Shown piece by piece: positions 12,596-21,759 of a DNA stretch of 64,000 nt. Both the position numbers and the translations under genes were made by a program. The notes under the pieces were generated by a model. The model searched no databases. It worked only from the letters and a program-made list of their open reading frames with translations, and was not told the origin of the DNA. The stretch spans positions 4,519,001 through 4,583,000 of the forward strand of contig JAUCEF010000013.1 in assembly GCA_033558025.1 (NCBI GenBank). Direction: 5' to 3'. The DNA comes from Phytophthora sp. 'mugwort' (lineage: Eukaryota; Oomycota; Peronosporomycetes; Peronosporales; Peronosporaceae). The first letter of the stretch is position 1. Each line of letters opens with the position of its first letter.

Positions 12596-14225
12596 ATGCT
12601 GCGCCGTGCAGTGCTCCGATTCGTGCCGAAGGCGGCGGCTTCCGTCCGCCTCATGCGTCTGCATCAGGCTAGAGCGTTTTCATCTGCGTTGCCCGACGGA
12701 TGGGAGACCATCACGCGCAAGAACGGTGCGTTTACCAGGCTTGATCGTCCGGAGAGGGCTTGAAGTGTAAGACGGCAGCACTGACAGAGACTGTTTTTCT
12801 TCTTCTGTTGCTGCTGCTGCGTAGGCGACGTCGTGTACTACAACAAGGATTTGCGCAAGACTGTCCGTTATCTTCCGAATATGACCCCGCAGGCTGTGGC
12901 CGCAGCGAAGTCCACGGATCCGGAGGCCAAGAAGGAAGAGAACGAGGAACCTAAGGCGGCCACAGTGCCACACCACGAGAGCACGGGCAACGAAGTATTT
13001 GTACCGATTAACTTCGACACCGCCATGTCCATTGAGGGCCATGACTCGCAAGTGGTGCACGTAAGACAAAATCTTTGGCTCGGTATGTTTGGTCGTGACG
13101 ACTAATTTCTGACTTGACTTGCGTGCTTCTGATGTAGATCGACCTTGAACCGGAGCAGTGCCTGCGTGCGGAGACTGGTGCGATGATCTACATGACGGAT
13201 GGGGTAGAAATGGAGACGACCACCGCTGGAGGGCTCGGCGAAGGCATGAAGCGGTAAACTAATATTTTCGTTCTCTTCAAAGAGTTCATGAGAAATACTT
13301 ACCGTTGTTGCGCTGCAGAATGATGACTGGCGAAAACTTCTTCGTGTCGCGCTTCACCTATCATGGCACTGAGAAGGGCAAGGTGGCGCTGGGCACGAGT
13401 TTCCCAAGCAAAATCATTCACCTCCGCCTGAATGACTTCCTCGGCGAATCCGTTATTTGTCAGAAGGGCGCATTCTTGTGCGGCTCGGACACCGTCAATA
13501 TTGAAATGGTTCGTAATCTTTTGCGTGGCGTTCCTTATTCCTCTGGATGTCATTGACGCGACGTTGTGTATTTGTACGTGACATTGCAGGAATTCGCCAA
13601 GAAATTTGGGGTCGGCTTTTTCGGTGGTGAAGGATTTATTTTGCAGAGGCTGACTGGCAGCGGTGATGTTCTTGTGCGCGCCTCCGGAACGTTGATCGAG
13701 CGCGAGCTGCAGCCTGGTGAAGTGCTGCGCATTTCGAGCGGCTGCCTCGTCGCCTTTGAGCCCAGCGTGCACTACGATATCACAATGATGAAGGGAGCGA
13801 AGAACATGCTGTTTGGTGGCGAGGGCTTGTTCGTGACGACACTCACAGGACCCGGTAAAATTTATCTACAGAGTTTGCCGTTCGACCGTGTGGTTGGGGA
13901 AATGGCCGGTCGCATCCCTCGCGGTGGACCCGGCGGTATGATGTTCCCGTTCATGATGGGTGGCGGTGGTGGCGATCAAGAAGCCAACGCTGGCGCGGCG
14001 GACGAGACGGCTGGTGCGGCGGCCGACGTCGACAGCGGCGAAGATCTCAAGGCTGAAAGCACCGAAGATGACTGGGGCGCCAAGGACGAAGATATTTATG
14101 GTGGTGGCAGCGGCGGCGATGACTCAGCTGGTGGAGCCGTCGGCGGCGGCGAGTCCGAGGAGTCAGGAGGTGGCGGCGGCGTCATGGGCTTTTTCAACAG
14201 CCTCTTCGGCGATGGCGACGACTAG
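12596..14225 (+). CDS. AIM24-family (DUF124) mitochondrial protein
   Basis: Five exons, join(12596..12725, 12825..13060, 13138..13253, 13319..13508, 13590..14225), encode 435 residues; all junctions are GT/AG and in frame. The first ~30 residues (MLRRAVLRFVPKAAASV... ending ARAFSS) form a basic amphipathic presequence with a cleavage-like site, so mitochondrial import is expected. The core has the family's pattern: LEPEQCLRAETGAMIYM, GEGMKRMMTGENFFVSRFT, then FVGFFGGEGFILQRLTGSGDV-like segments and ILYQSLPF-like ends. Yeast Aim24 is an inner-membrane protein that supports MICOS and crista structure. The C-terminal ~100 residues are a low-complexity Gly/Met then Asp/Glu/Ser/Gly tail, longer than in most relatives. 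It lies 265 bases upstream of the kinesin gene on the same strand. Confidence 0.82.
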
Positions 14226-14490
14226 GTCTACCACAAGTTGAAGTTGACCCGGCTTGGCTCGCAGAACTTGTAGCTGTAGTTGCAATGTGCGCAGCTACTA
14301 GCCAGATGACAATGAACACGAACATGTTAAGTTTAAAGTGCTTCCGGTAGTTGAAGTCCTTGTGGCTATTCTTGTGCAACATTCACGCAACATTTCAAGT
14401 GCAACTTCTCCAACCTTCGATCTGCAATCTCCAGCAGGGTGGAGGCTCCTCTTATTAACCGGCTCCGCGTCAACCCCCGCCACTGGAGCC

Positions 14491-17400
14491 ATGGCGGAAG
14501 ACGACACGGCTGTGCGCGTGGCCGTGCGTATCCGACCGCTCATTGGGCGTGAGAAGGTTGAGCGCTGCGACGAGTGTGTGTCCATGCTGGAGGAGGAGAA
14601 CCAGATCGTCATGGGCAAGAACCGCGCCTTCACGTACGACTACGTGTTCAGCAAGTACGCGCAGCAGAGTGACATCTGGCGCTGCGTTGACCCGCTCATC
14701 CGCGCCACGTTCGACGGCTACAACTCAACCATCTTCGCTTACGGCCAGACGGGCTCGGGGAAGACGTACACTATGGGCAGTGGCAGCTCGGTGCACATTC
14801 CGCCCGAGGATTACGGTATCATCCCGCGTGTTATCAGCTTCATGTTCGACCAGATCGACACCAAGACACAGGAGAATGCGCAATACAAGGCGCAGCTCCG
14901 TATTCGCTTCCTCGAGATCTACGGAGAGGAGATCCACGACCTCCTCGTCACGCTAGGAGACTCGACGGGGGAGAACAAGGTCAGCCTCCGAGAGGCGGAG
15001 AATGGAGAAGTGCAAGTCACCGGCGCCTCAGAGGTCGAAGTTGTGGACGCGGACGAGTGCATGCGGCTGCTGGAAAGGGGCACGCTTTGTCGAACGACTG
15101 GCAGTACGCTTATGAACGCGCATTCCAGCCGCTCCCATGCAATTTTTACGGTCACGATGATGCAGCACGTTCCTATTGGGGATCCTCCGGCTGATGGCAA
15201 GCCTATGGAGGAAGGAGACTACGAGACCAGAAATTCGTACTTTAACTTCGTCGATCTTGCCGGCTCGGAGCGTCAGAAGCGAACACAAGCGGAGGGTAAA
15301 CGGCTGAAGGAAGGTATCGATATTAACAAGGGGTTGCTTGCTCTTGGTAACGTTATCAGTGCATTAGGAGACGACAAGAAGCGAGGCAAGGTGCATGTCC
15401 CCTACCGTGACTCCAAGTTGACACGTATGTTGCAAGATTCACTAGGTGGCAACAGTCGGACGCTGATGCTGACGTGTGTGAGCCCTGCTGATGTCAATTT
15501 CGAGGAGACGCTTAATGCGCTCAAGTATGCGAACAGAGCGAGGAACATCCAGAACAAACCTGTGGTTAACCGTGACGAGGCGTCAGCAATGACTATGGAA
15601 CTGCGTCGCCAGGTGCAAACGCTTCAGATGGAGGTGCATCGACTACGCAACCCGGGACTTTCCGAGAGCGAACTCAAGATGGCTACTGTTGGGACCGACC
15701 TCATTGGGATGTCGAGCGACTTTGACTCATTCGGCAATCTACGAACACGTGCTGAGAATGCAGAAAACGAGGTAGCTCGGTTGACAGCTGAGCTGAAGCG
15801 TGGTAAAACTCAACTTGACCACTTGAAAGAAGAGATGATCGCAGCACAAGCCGAACGCGACTATTTGAGGCTGTGCGTTGAAGAAAGTGCGGACGGAACT
15901 TCCTTGTCACCGGAAGAGCGAGAATCGAAGTCGAATGTTCTGAAAGATCAGCTGCGGACCATTTGCGAGCTACAGGAAAAGCTTCGTGCCACTGAACGTG
16001 ATCGTGACAATGCTATGATGAACTTTCCTGGGTCCATTAGCAGCAGCAGCAACACTAGTGGAGCTCGCCCAGTCACTGCTCCTGCATTTGCTCTGCCTTC
16101 ACTCGCTGAGGTTGATACCAAGATGGGGAGTGAACTACTTGAACGAGCAGAGAAAGAAATTGAGAGAGAAACGGCCCTGCTGAACAAGTTGAAAGAAGGA
16201 GAGAGTGGGGATGACGCGGGCGGTGACAGTGAAGGAAGTGGAGCTGATGGTGAAGGTGTCGCAGACGCTATGGAAGTCGAAGAGGAGAATCAAGAGGAGG
16301 CCGATCGTATGCGTGTCTTCCAGCGCCGCCAGCGTCACCTGGGTGAGTCAGTTCAGGACCTCGCTCACGACATTTCCTTGAAGGAGCAGCTCGTGCAGAA
16401 TATTCGCCAAGCTCAAGAAAATTATGATCGAATGAAGAGTTTTTACGAGCAGAAGATGGCGGAAATGGTTGAAGAGGTGCGCACGGCTCAAGTGGACCGC
16501 GATCATCTTGTTGAGGAGATCCAGCAGACCGAGAAGAAAGCTGCTGCGGAAGGAGACACATCGGGTGGAAATGGACGACTCGCGAAATTATCACGAGACC
16601 TCAAGGTGAAGGAGGAAGAGCTTCACGCACTGCGAAAGAAGCAAAACGACATGAACCGCTTTATGGTCCAGAAGAAGAAAAATGAAATGCAGCTACGTGT
16701 ATTGAACTCGGAGATTAGCAATATGAAACGACAAAAGGTGGATCTAGTCAAGAAAATGCAGGAGGAGAGAAAGCGATACGAAGAGGAAGCGAAACAGCGG
16801 CGCCGTGAGATCATGAGTCTCAAGCGTAGTCAACAGCGTGATAAGCAGCAAATTCTGCGCTTAGGCTCTCAGAAGGATGCCCAGGAGCGCGTGCTTAAGC
16901 GAAAGATGGAGGAGGTTAATGCTGCAAAGCAACGTTTGAAGCAGCAACAGCAATTGACAGCCCAGGCGCGGAAAATGAATGCTTCTTATGGTCGGAAAAA
17001 AAGCACGACAGCGAATCGTGTTGATCGTGACGCGAAATGGTTGTCAGAAGAAGTGAAGAAACGGGCAGAGGAGCAGCAAAAGCTGGAGCAGCTGCAGAAG
17101 GAACGAGAGGTCGTGGCAAAGGAGATGGAAGCGCTTTATGCTCAGCGGGATAAGCTTGAAAAGGAGGTGAAGAACTCGATTTCGTCTCAGACGAACATTC
17201 GGGATGTGCTAACCTCCTCGCCCATGGAGAATTCGTCGCTGAGCAGACGTAACAGTGGGCGACAGCAACTTACTCCGGCTGAAGAGCAATTACTCTATGA
17301 TTTGGAAGAACGCATTGAGGCTTGTCAAGCCCAGTTGGAATACAAAGAAGAGAAAATTTCCGAAATTTCCGACGATGTACAGACTGTCGATGAAGGCAAC

Positions 17401-19038
17401 GCGCTTGCAAAAATTGAGAAGACGCAGTCTTTGCCTGAGGCCCGTACGCTGTTGAAAATGCTCTTTAGTATGGCTGTCGATGTGAAGAAGAAAGACCAGC
17501 GAAAGGAGCAGGAACTTGCCAAGCAGCAAGTGGAAATGGCGGATCTTGTTCGTCACTTGGAGCAAGAGCGAGAGAAAACGATGCAAATCAAGCAAAGCTA
17601 CGAAGAGTCTTTGCAACGCGTGGTGAACGGTGGAGCAGCCCCCGATGGAGCTTCGCCTGCACAAGAACCGCTCGATGAGCGTAGCCGCATCTTGTTGTCT
17701 GTTTCTGAAGAGAGAAATTCGGTGCTGAGGAAGAAATGCGAGGAGCTGGAGCTGGTTTCTCATACAAAGGACCAAGAAAAGCAAATGATGGAAGACCGAC
17801 TTGAACAGGAACAGCAGGATCTTGTTGCTAGCAGAGAACGCGTTCGATATTTGGAAACAAAGCTGAAAAAACTGAGTGCTGTGGCTGTGGGGACCAGCAA
17901 GTTACCTGGTCGCTCGCGAATCCCTGTTTCGTCGTCTTCAGGAAGCAAGTTTGCGGCCGTATCAAGTCAGGCGCAGACGGGGCCGACTTCTTGGGCGAAC
18001 GAGCTCGACGATGATGAAGATATGGGTACGGACGAGCACGAGGATGACCACGATGACAGTGAAGACGTTCCCATGCGGAGCGATGAAGACGACAACGGCC
18101 AGACGTCTCGTTTAGGGCAAGATCGCCGCCGGTTTAGAATGGAGCTGGAGAATGTCGGCGGCAACTCGGAGCTTGCGTCGATAAGTTCACAAAAGGCTCG
18201 GAGTGCACTTCGACGTGGTAACGATGATACCGACGATGGACCATACGAAGAAACTAAGGAGGACTTGCTGCACGTGGGGAGCGATGATTCGTCCTCGACT
18301 TCAAAATCGATTTTTTCTCGGCTGTCGAACCCAACGAATTTCACGGGCATTCACAAAAATCGCGTGCGAGAGAGTGTTTCCAAGCGTGAGATTCTGCAAA
18401 GCCGATCAGAGCGTAACCGCTCGAGGCGATTGAAGGACAAAGGGCAGCTTAAGTTGTCGCGGTTTTCAAATGTCCCAACGGAGCAGTTTGTTGGCACCCC
18501 CACAGGCTTCAAGAACCCACCTTCGATCAAGAGCAACTCGGTGTTGGAGGTGCTTGCCAATATGAAGAAAGAAAATGAATCTGAGCAGTACGTGAGTACT
18601 TCTGGTTTGCGCCAGCCCATGTCATACGTTACGACGGACCGTCCGCGTGACTACAATAGCGACGACAATGAGTTGACGGTCTCTGGCAACGAGGGATTCG
18701 GTACGATGCCTCCTCCAGCCCCGCAAGGCGATGTATACTCGCGTCTTGCGGGTCAATACACGGCCTCTGCCAAGAGTAAACGCCAACATGCAACGACTCC
18801 AGCCCGCCGTGATAAGGGTGACGACCTTGAAGGTTCGGGGAAGGCCGGGCTACAGGGCATTGAACTGGAAAACGATGCGTATCTTGTTGACCAGCATGCA
18901 GGCGAAGATGTGAACTATACTGGCAGTGAGGACGACTTTAGCTACGATCCACTTCTCGGTGGAGAGAGCCTCATCAAGCAGGTTCATGATGACTATCGAG
19001 AGCGCCTAGCCCAGCGAAATGGTGATGATGGAAACTAG
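14491..19038 (+). CDS. Kinesin-4-like motor protein (KIF4/KIF21 type)
   Basis: Single open frame; the ATG at 14491 (MAEDDTAVRVAVRIRPL) is preferred over upstream in-frame non-ATG codons because kinesin motors begin this way. Product 1515 residues. N-terminal motor (~1-365): P-loop GQTGSGKT (85-92), switch I SSRSH (~212-216), switch II DLAGSE (255-260), and the neck begins after ALKYANRARNIQNKPVVNRD. This closing segment is typical of kinesin-4. A long coiled coil follows (~370-1150), then an acidic Asp/Glu stretch (~1170-1200) and a basic Ser/Arg-rich region (KREILQSRSERNRSRRLKDK). Kinesin-4 proteins act on chromosome arms, spindle midzones or cilium tips; the sequence does not decide between these. 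A possible AATAAA lies at 19217. Confidence 0.9.
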   Translation: MAEDDTAVRVAVRIRPLIGREKVERCDECVSMLEEENQIVMGKNRAFTYDYVFSKYAQQSDIWRCVDPLIRATFDGYNSTIFAYGQTGSGKTYTMGSGSSVHIPPEDYGIIPRVISFMFDQIDTKTQENAQYKAQLRIRFLEIYGEEIHDLLVTLGDSTGENKVSLREAENGEVQVTGASEVEVVDADECMRLLERGTLCRTTGSTLMNAHSSRSHAIFTVTMMQHVPIGDPPADGKPMEEGDYETRNSYFNFVDLAGSERQKRTQAEGKRLKEGIDINKGLLALGNVISALGDDKKRGKVHVPYRDSKLTRMLQDSLGGNSRTLMLTCVSPADVNFEETLNALKYANRARNIQNKPVVNRDEASAMTMELRRQVQTLQMEVHRLRNPGLSESELKMATVGTDLIGMSSDFDSFGNLRTRAENAENEVARLTAELKRGKTQLDHLKEEMIAAQAERDYLRLCVEESADGTSLSPEERESKSNVLKDQLRTICELQEKLRATERDRDNAMMNFPGSISSSSNTSGARPVTAPAFALPSLAEVDTKMGSELLERAEKEIERETALLNKLKEGESGDDAGGDSEGSGADGEGVADAMEVEEENQEEADRMRVFQRRQRHLGESVQDLAHDISLKEQLVQNIRQAQENYDRMKSFYEQKMAEMVEEVRTAQVDRDHLVEEIQQTEKKAAAEGDTSGGNGRLAKLSRDLKVKEEELHALRKKQNDMNRFMVQKKKNEMQLRVLNSEISNMKRQKVDLVKKMQEERKRYEEEAKQRRREIMSLKRSQQRDKQQILRLGSQKDAQERVLKRKMEEVNAAKQRLKQQQQLTAQARKMNASYGRKKSTTANRVDRDAKWLSEEVKKRAEEQQKLEQLQKEREVVAKEMEALYAQRDKLEKEVKNSISSQTNIRDVLTSSPMENSSLSRRNSGRQQLTPAEEQLLYDLEERIEACQAQLEYKEEKISEISDDVQTVDEGNALAKIEKTQSLPEARTLLKMLFSMAVDVKKKDQRKEQELAKQQVEMADLVRHLEQEREKTMQIKQSYEESLQRVVNGGAAPDGASPAQEPLDERSRILLSVSEERNSVLRKKCEELELVSHTKDQEKQMMEDRLEQEQQDLVASRERVRYLETKLKKLSAVAVGTSKLPGRSRIPVSSSSGSKFAAVSSQAQTGPTSWANELDDDEDMGTDEHEDDHDDSEDVPMRSDEDDNGQTSRLGQDRRRFRMELENVGGNSELASISSQKARSALRRGNDDTDDGPYEETKEDLLHVGSDDSSSTSKSIFSRLSNPTNFTGIHKNRVRESVSKREILQSRSERNRSRRLKDKGQLKLSRFSNVPTEQFVGTPTGFKNPPSIKSNSVLEVLANMKKENESEQYVSTSGLRQPMSYVTTDRPRDYNSDDNELTVSGNEGFGTMPPPAPQGDVYSRLAGQYTASAKSKRQHATTPARRDKGDDLEGSGKAGLQGIELENDAYLVDQHAGEDVNYTGSEDDFSYDPLLGGESLIKQVHDDYRERLAQRNGDDGN

Positions 19039-19347
19039 GCACTTTAACGACGAGTCCGCGTGCTCCGTACCCACGGCGGCGGAGGACACACGTTTTTTTC
19101 GATCTGTATGCAAATTGAACCGCCAGGCGCACCATGACCACTGCGTCTAGTTACATGAACAGACAAGATAGGCATCCAGTCAAGAGATGATGGATGAACA
19201 TCACAGCGAGCAACCAAATAAAATCGTGAATGATGCTCAGAATAACATGCAAATACGATGCAAATACGACGAACTTGCCACTAATATGCAGTCAGATATC
19301 GAGGCGTGGAGAGTACCAATGCAGCATGAAGTTAGCGAACGAGGAGC
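19039..19347. other. Convergent intergenic region
   Basis: 309 bases between the stops of the kinesin gene (plus) and the AMMECR1 homologue (minus). It holds an AATAAA at 19217-19222 on the plus strand that could serve the kinesin transcript. Nothing else is visible. Confidence 0.45.
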
Positions 19348-20108
19348 TCACGCACTGTCCAGTATCCCTTGTTTGACGGAGAGATACTGCTGGTACGTGA
19401 GCTTGTGGATAGAACTGCGGTAGCGCGTGACCTTAACGGTCTCCAGCATGGCTTCAGTGACGCTGCGGCGATAACCAGCCTTCTTCATAAGTGACGTGAC
19501 AGTCTCGACGTGCGTCCAGCCCTGCTCCCGCGCAACTTGCGGCAAGTATGTGGCGCTGTACTCGTTGCCGCGCGAGTCGCTGAAGTCGATGATGATCCCG
19601 TGCGTGCCGATCTGTCCACAACAAAGTGAGTAGCCCCCGTTTAGAAAACTATCACGTGGAAAATAGGCATATAGGCTCCAAAGTTTGTTGTAGCATCGCT
19701 GACCTCCCAGTCGTCATAGCTCTCGGCGTCCTGGTAGTCGATGAGCAGCGACACGGAGCAGTGCAGGCGATGCAGCTCCTGCGGTCCGATGGGGTCGAAG
19801 CGGTGGTCGCGCAACGCGCTCTTGAAGGTGAAGTCGCGCAGGTTGCGCAGTCTCGTGGGTGCCAGCGTGCCGATGCAGCCGCGCAAATGGGTCCCGTTCT
19901 GCCCCTCAATCTCCCACGTCACGAACAACGGACTAGCACAAACGGCACAAGCTTCGTTGAGAGACTGTAATACTTTGCTTGCTTAGAGGGAAGGACAATA
20001 CGCGTACTATTGTTGCTGCACGTCGAAGCGCGGCGTGGGCTCGGCGCCACCGTCGAAGTGTGACTGCAGCGTGTCGAAGCAGTACACGACCATCGCGGCG
20101 CTCGCCAT
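19348..20108 (-). CDS. AMMECR1 homologue
   Basis: Three exons, complement(join(19348..19611, 19704..19932, 20008..20108)), encode 197 residues with in-frame GT/AG junctions; start ATG at 20108 (MASAAMVVYCFDTLQSHF). The protein follows human AMMECR1 from end to end: YCFDTL, PTPRFD, YPLFVTWEI, the signature LRGCIGTL, a SALRDHRF-like segment, CSVSLLIDYQDAESYDDWE, GTHGIIIDF, YLPQVAREQGW and VTRYRS. The LRGCIG motif is the invariant core of this family, which occurs in archaea, bacteria and eukaryotes; the biochemical role remains unsettled. Length equals the isolated domain, without the long N-terminus of the human protein. Confidence 0.92.
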
Positions 20109-20973
20109 TTTCGCTCCCTGGGTAAAGCTGCGTCTGATAATTTCTGAGAAGAAAAAAACAAGGTTAGTGATTTACTACTGTAATAAATAACTTGAAGTTG
20201 GCTTTTTGTGGTCGTAAAAGGCGATCAGGGCACGGATGCATTGATCCTCCTTTTCGCTTTAGGCGGAATCCATGCAGGCTTTCCACGTTGGAAATTCCAT
20301 CCGCGCGTCCAGCATTAATAACGACGCTATAACGCTAATTCCAGTTTTAGAGGTTTCTGCATCTCGCTTTCTCTTCGCGTGGCAAAAATTGTATCTCAAG
20401 TCAGTGGGTTCATCGGCGCCTAAATATTTCCGTTGCTCGATTTTTTTTTGTGCAAAATTGTTTTTCTTCAGTTTACCAGCAAGTGGTTGACTCATTATTT
20501 GGGGCAAAGCCCGCTTGGCAATCTCAAGTCCGGATGGATAAGAAGGGAGGCGCCCTATGGCACTTGCCATGTCAGTGTGTGTGGGTCGGGAGCCCCTGTG
20601 ATCCAGCAGCTGGGCTCAAAATGGCAATGTGCAACGAACATTTTGGGCAGCATTCACACGCGACGTACGGAGCATCTGGACGAGCGATTCAATGACGAGC
20701 CCTGGGAAGCCCGCACCGTACCGCTCTCCATAGATGGGTCCGTTGGCATCTGGGCGGCTGTGAGTCACGGGCGTGACGCCAAACGACCTCCGCCCCTCGT
20801 TGTACTCCGACGGTCGGACACCCGTCAGCGCCGATTGCTTGCCTGCACGAATGACGCGGGATCGGAAATGGGTGGAACGGCGAATTTACAGTCTCTTTTT
20901 GGTAGATGCATTTACATGAGAGCGCAGCCCCAAAGCTAGCTGCGAGCCCTCCTTATAACTATCTGAACTAAAG
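20109..20973. other. Intergenic region
   Basis: 865 bases between the AMMECR1 start and the end of the Cys/His-repeat gene, both on the minus strand. Frames such as 20433-20939 (plus) are compositionally unremarkable and match nothing I know. No repeat or mobile-element signature seen. Confidence 0.4.
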
Positions 20974-21759
20974 CTAGTAGTCCTGCCGTGCTCCGTGGCG
21001 GATGCACACGCCGCGGCGCACGGCACCCTTGTTGCAGCCCGGTTCCCGACAGCGGCGACCGCCGCCGTGCGAGACGCACAGGTGGCCGCCAACAGCGCTC
21101 TTGGCACAGCCGATGACCTCACATCTCCGACCACCGCCGTGCGCGATGCACAAGCCTCCCTTAAGAGCCGTCTTGGAGCAGTTGGGCGCGCTACAACGCT
21201 TGCCGCCGCCGTGAGCGGAGCAGAGCCCGCCGGCCAGTGCCGACTTGGAGCATCCCTCTTCGCGGCACCGCTTGCCACCGCCGTGTGCGATGCAGTAGCC
21301 GCCTTCCTTGGCGCTCTTAACACAGCCCTCGTGGCGGCATCGGCGGCCACCGCCGTGCGAGATACAGAAGCCCCCGGTTTTGGCGCACTTTCGGCACTCG
21401 GGCACCTTACAGAGCCGACTGGGCTTGTGAAACTCGCAGAAGGCACCGAAGAGGCTGTTGGCCACACGGTAGCAGTTTTTCTTGGAGCAAATGATGCCCG
21501 GGTTGAGTGCCGGTGCGTGTTGTTGCGGGTCCGGATTCGTGATGAAGCTGAGACTCATGCGTTCGCGCAGCACTGGAGTGGAGACCGATGAGGCCTCGCT
21601 GGGCGTTGTAGAGGACACGCTGGTGGTGTCCGACTCGGACGTCGGGAAGGCCAGTGAGAGCTTCTTTGGCTCAAAGACTGGTGGGTGACACAACTCCAGT
21701 GGGAACTGCGCGCGGTGGTGCATGACGCCACGCAGCAGCGAGTCGGTGAGCTGGAACAT
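20974..21759 (-). CDS. Cys/His-repeat zinc protein (oomycete 'WRKY19-like' family)
   Basis: Single exon, 261 residues, start ATG at 21759. The first ~95 residues are Ser/Thr/Pro-rich. The rest is built of about seven units of ~24 residues, the first one degenerate. Each has the plan C-x4-C-x(2)-A-x(2)-GG-x-C-x2-HGGG-(K/R)-R, for example RCREEGCSKSALAGGLCSAH. Three Cys and one His per unit suggest one zinc per repeat. Oomycete genomes carry many such proteins, often labelled after plant WRKY19 because of this repeat, but there is no WRKY domain here. DNA or protein binding is plausible and unproven. On the minus strand an acceptor-like CCCACAG precedes the ATG, so a leader intron is possible. 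Confidence 0.75.
   Translation of the reverse strand: MFQLTDSLLRGVMHHRAQFPLELCHPPVFEPKKLSLAFPTSESDTTSVSSTTPSEASSVSTPVLRERMSLSFITNPDPQQHAPALNPGIICSKKNCYRVANSLFGAFCEFHKPSRLCKVPECRKCAKTGGFCISHGGGRRCRHEGCVKSAKEGGYCIAHGGGKRCREEGCSKSALAGGLCSAHGGGKRCSAPNCSKTALKGGLCIAHGGGRRCEVIGCAKSAVGGHLCVSHGGGRRCREPGCNKGAVRRGVCIRHGARQDY

Noticed and set aside
20995..21591. 198-residue plus-strand frame
   Set aside because: It is a mirror of the Cys/His-repeat gene, and its Ala/Leu-rich repeat reflects the sense-strand repeat.
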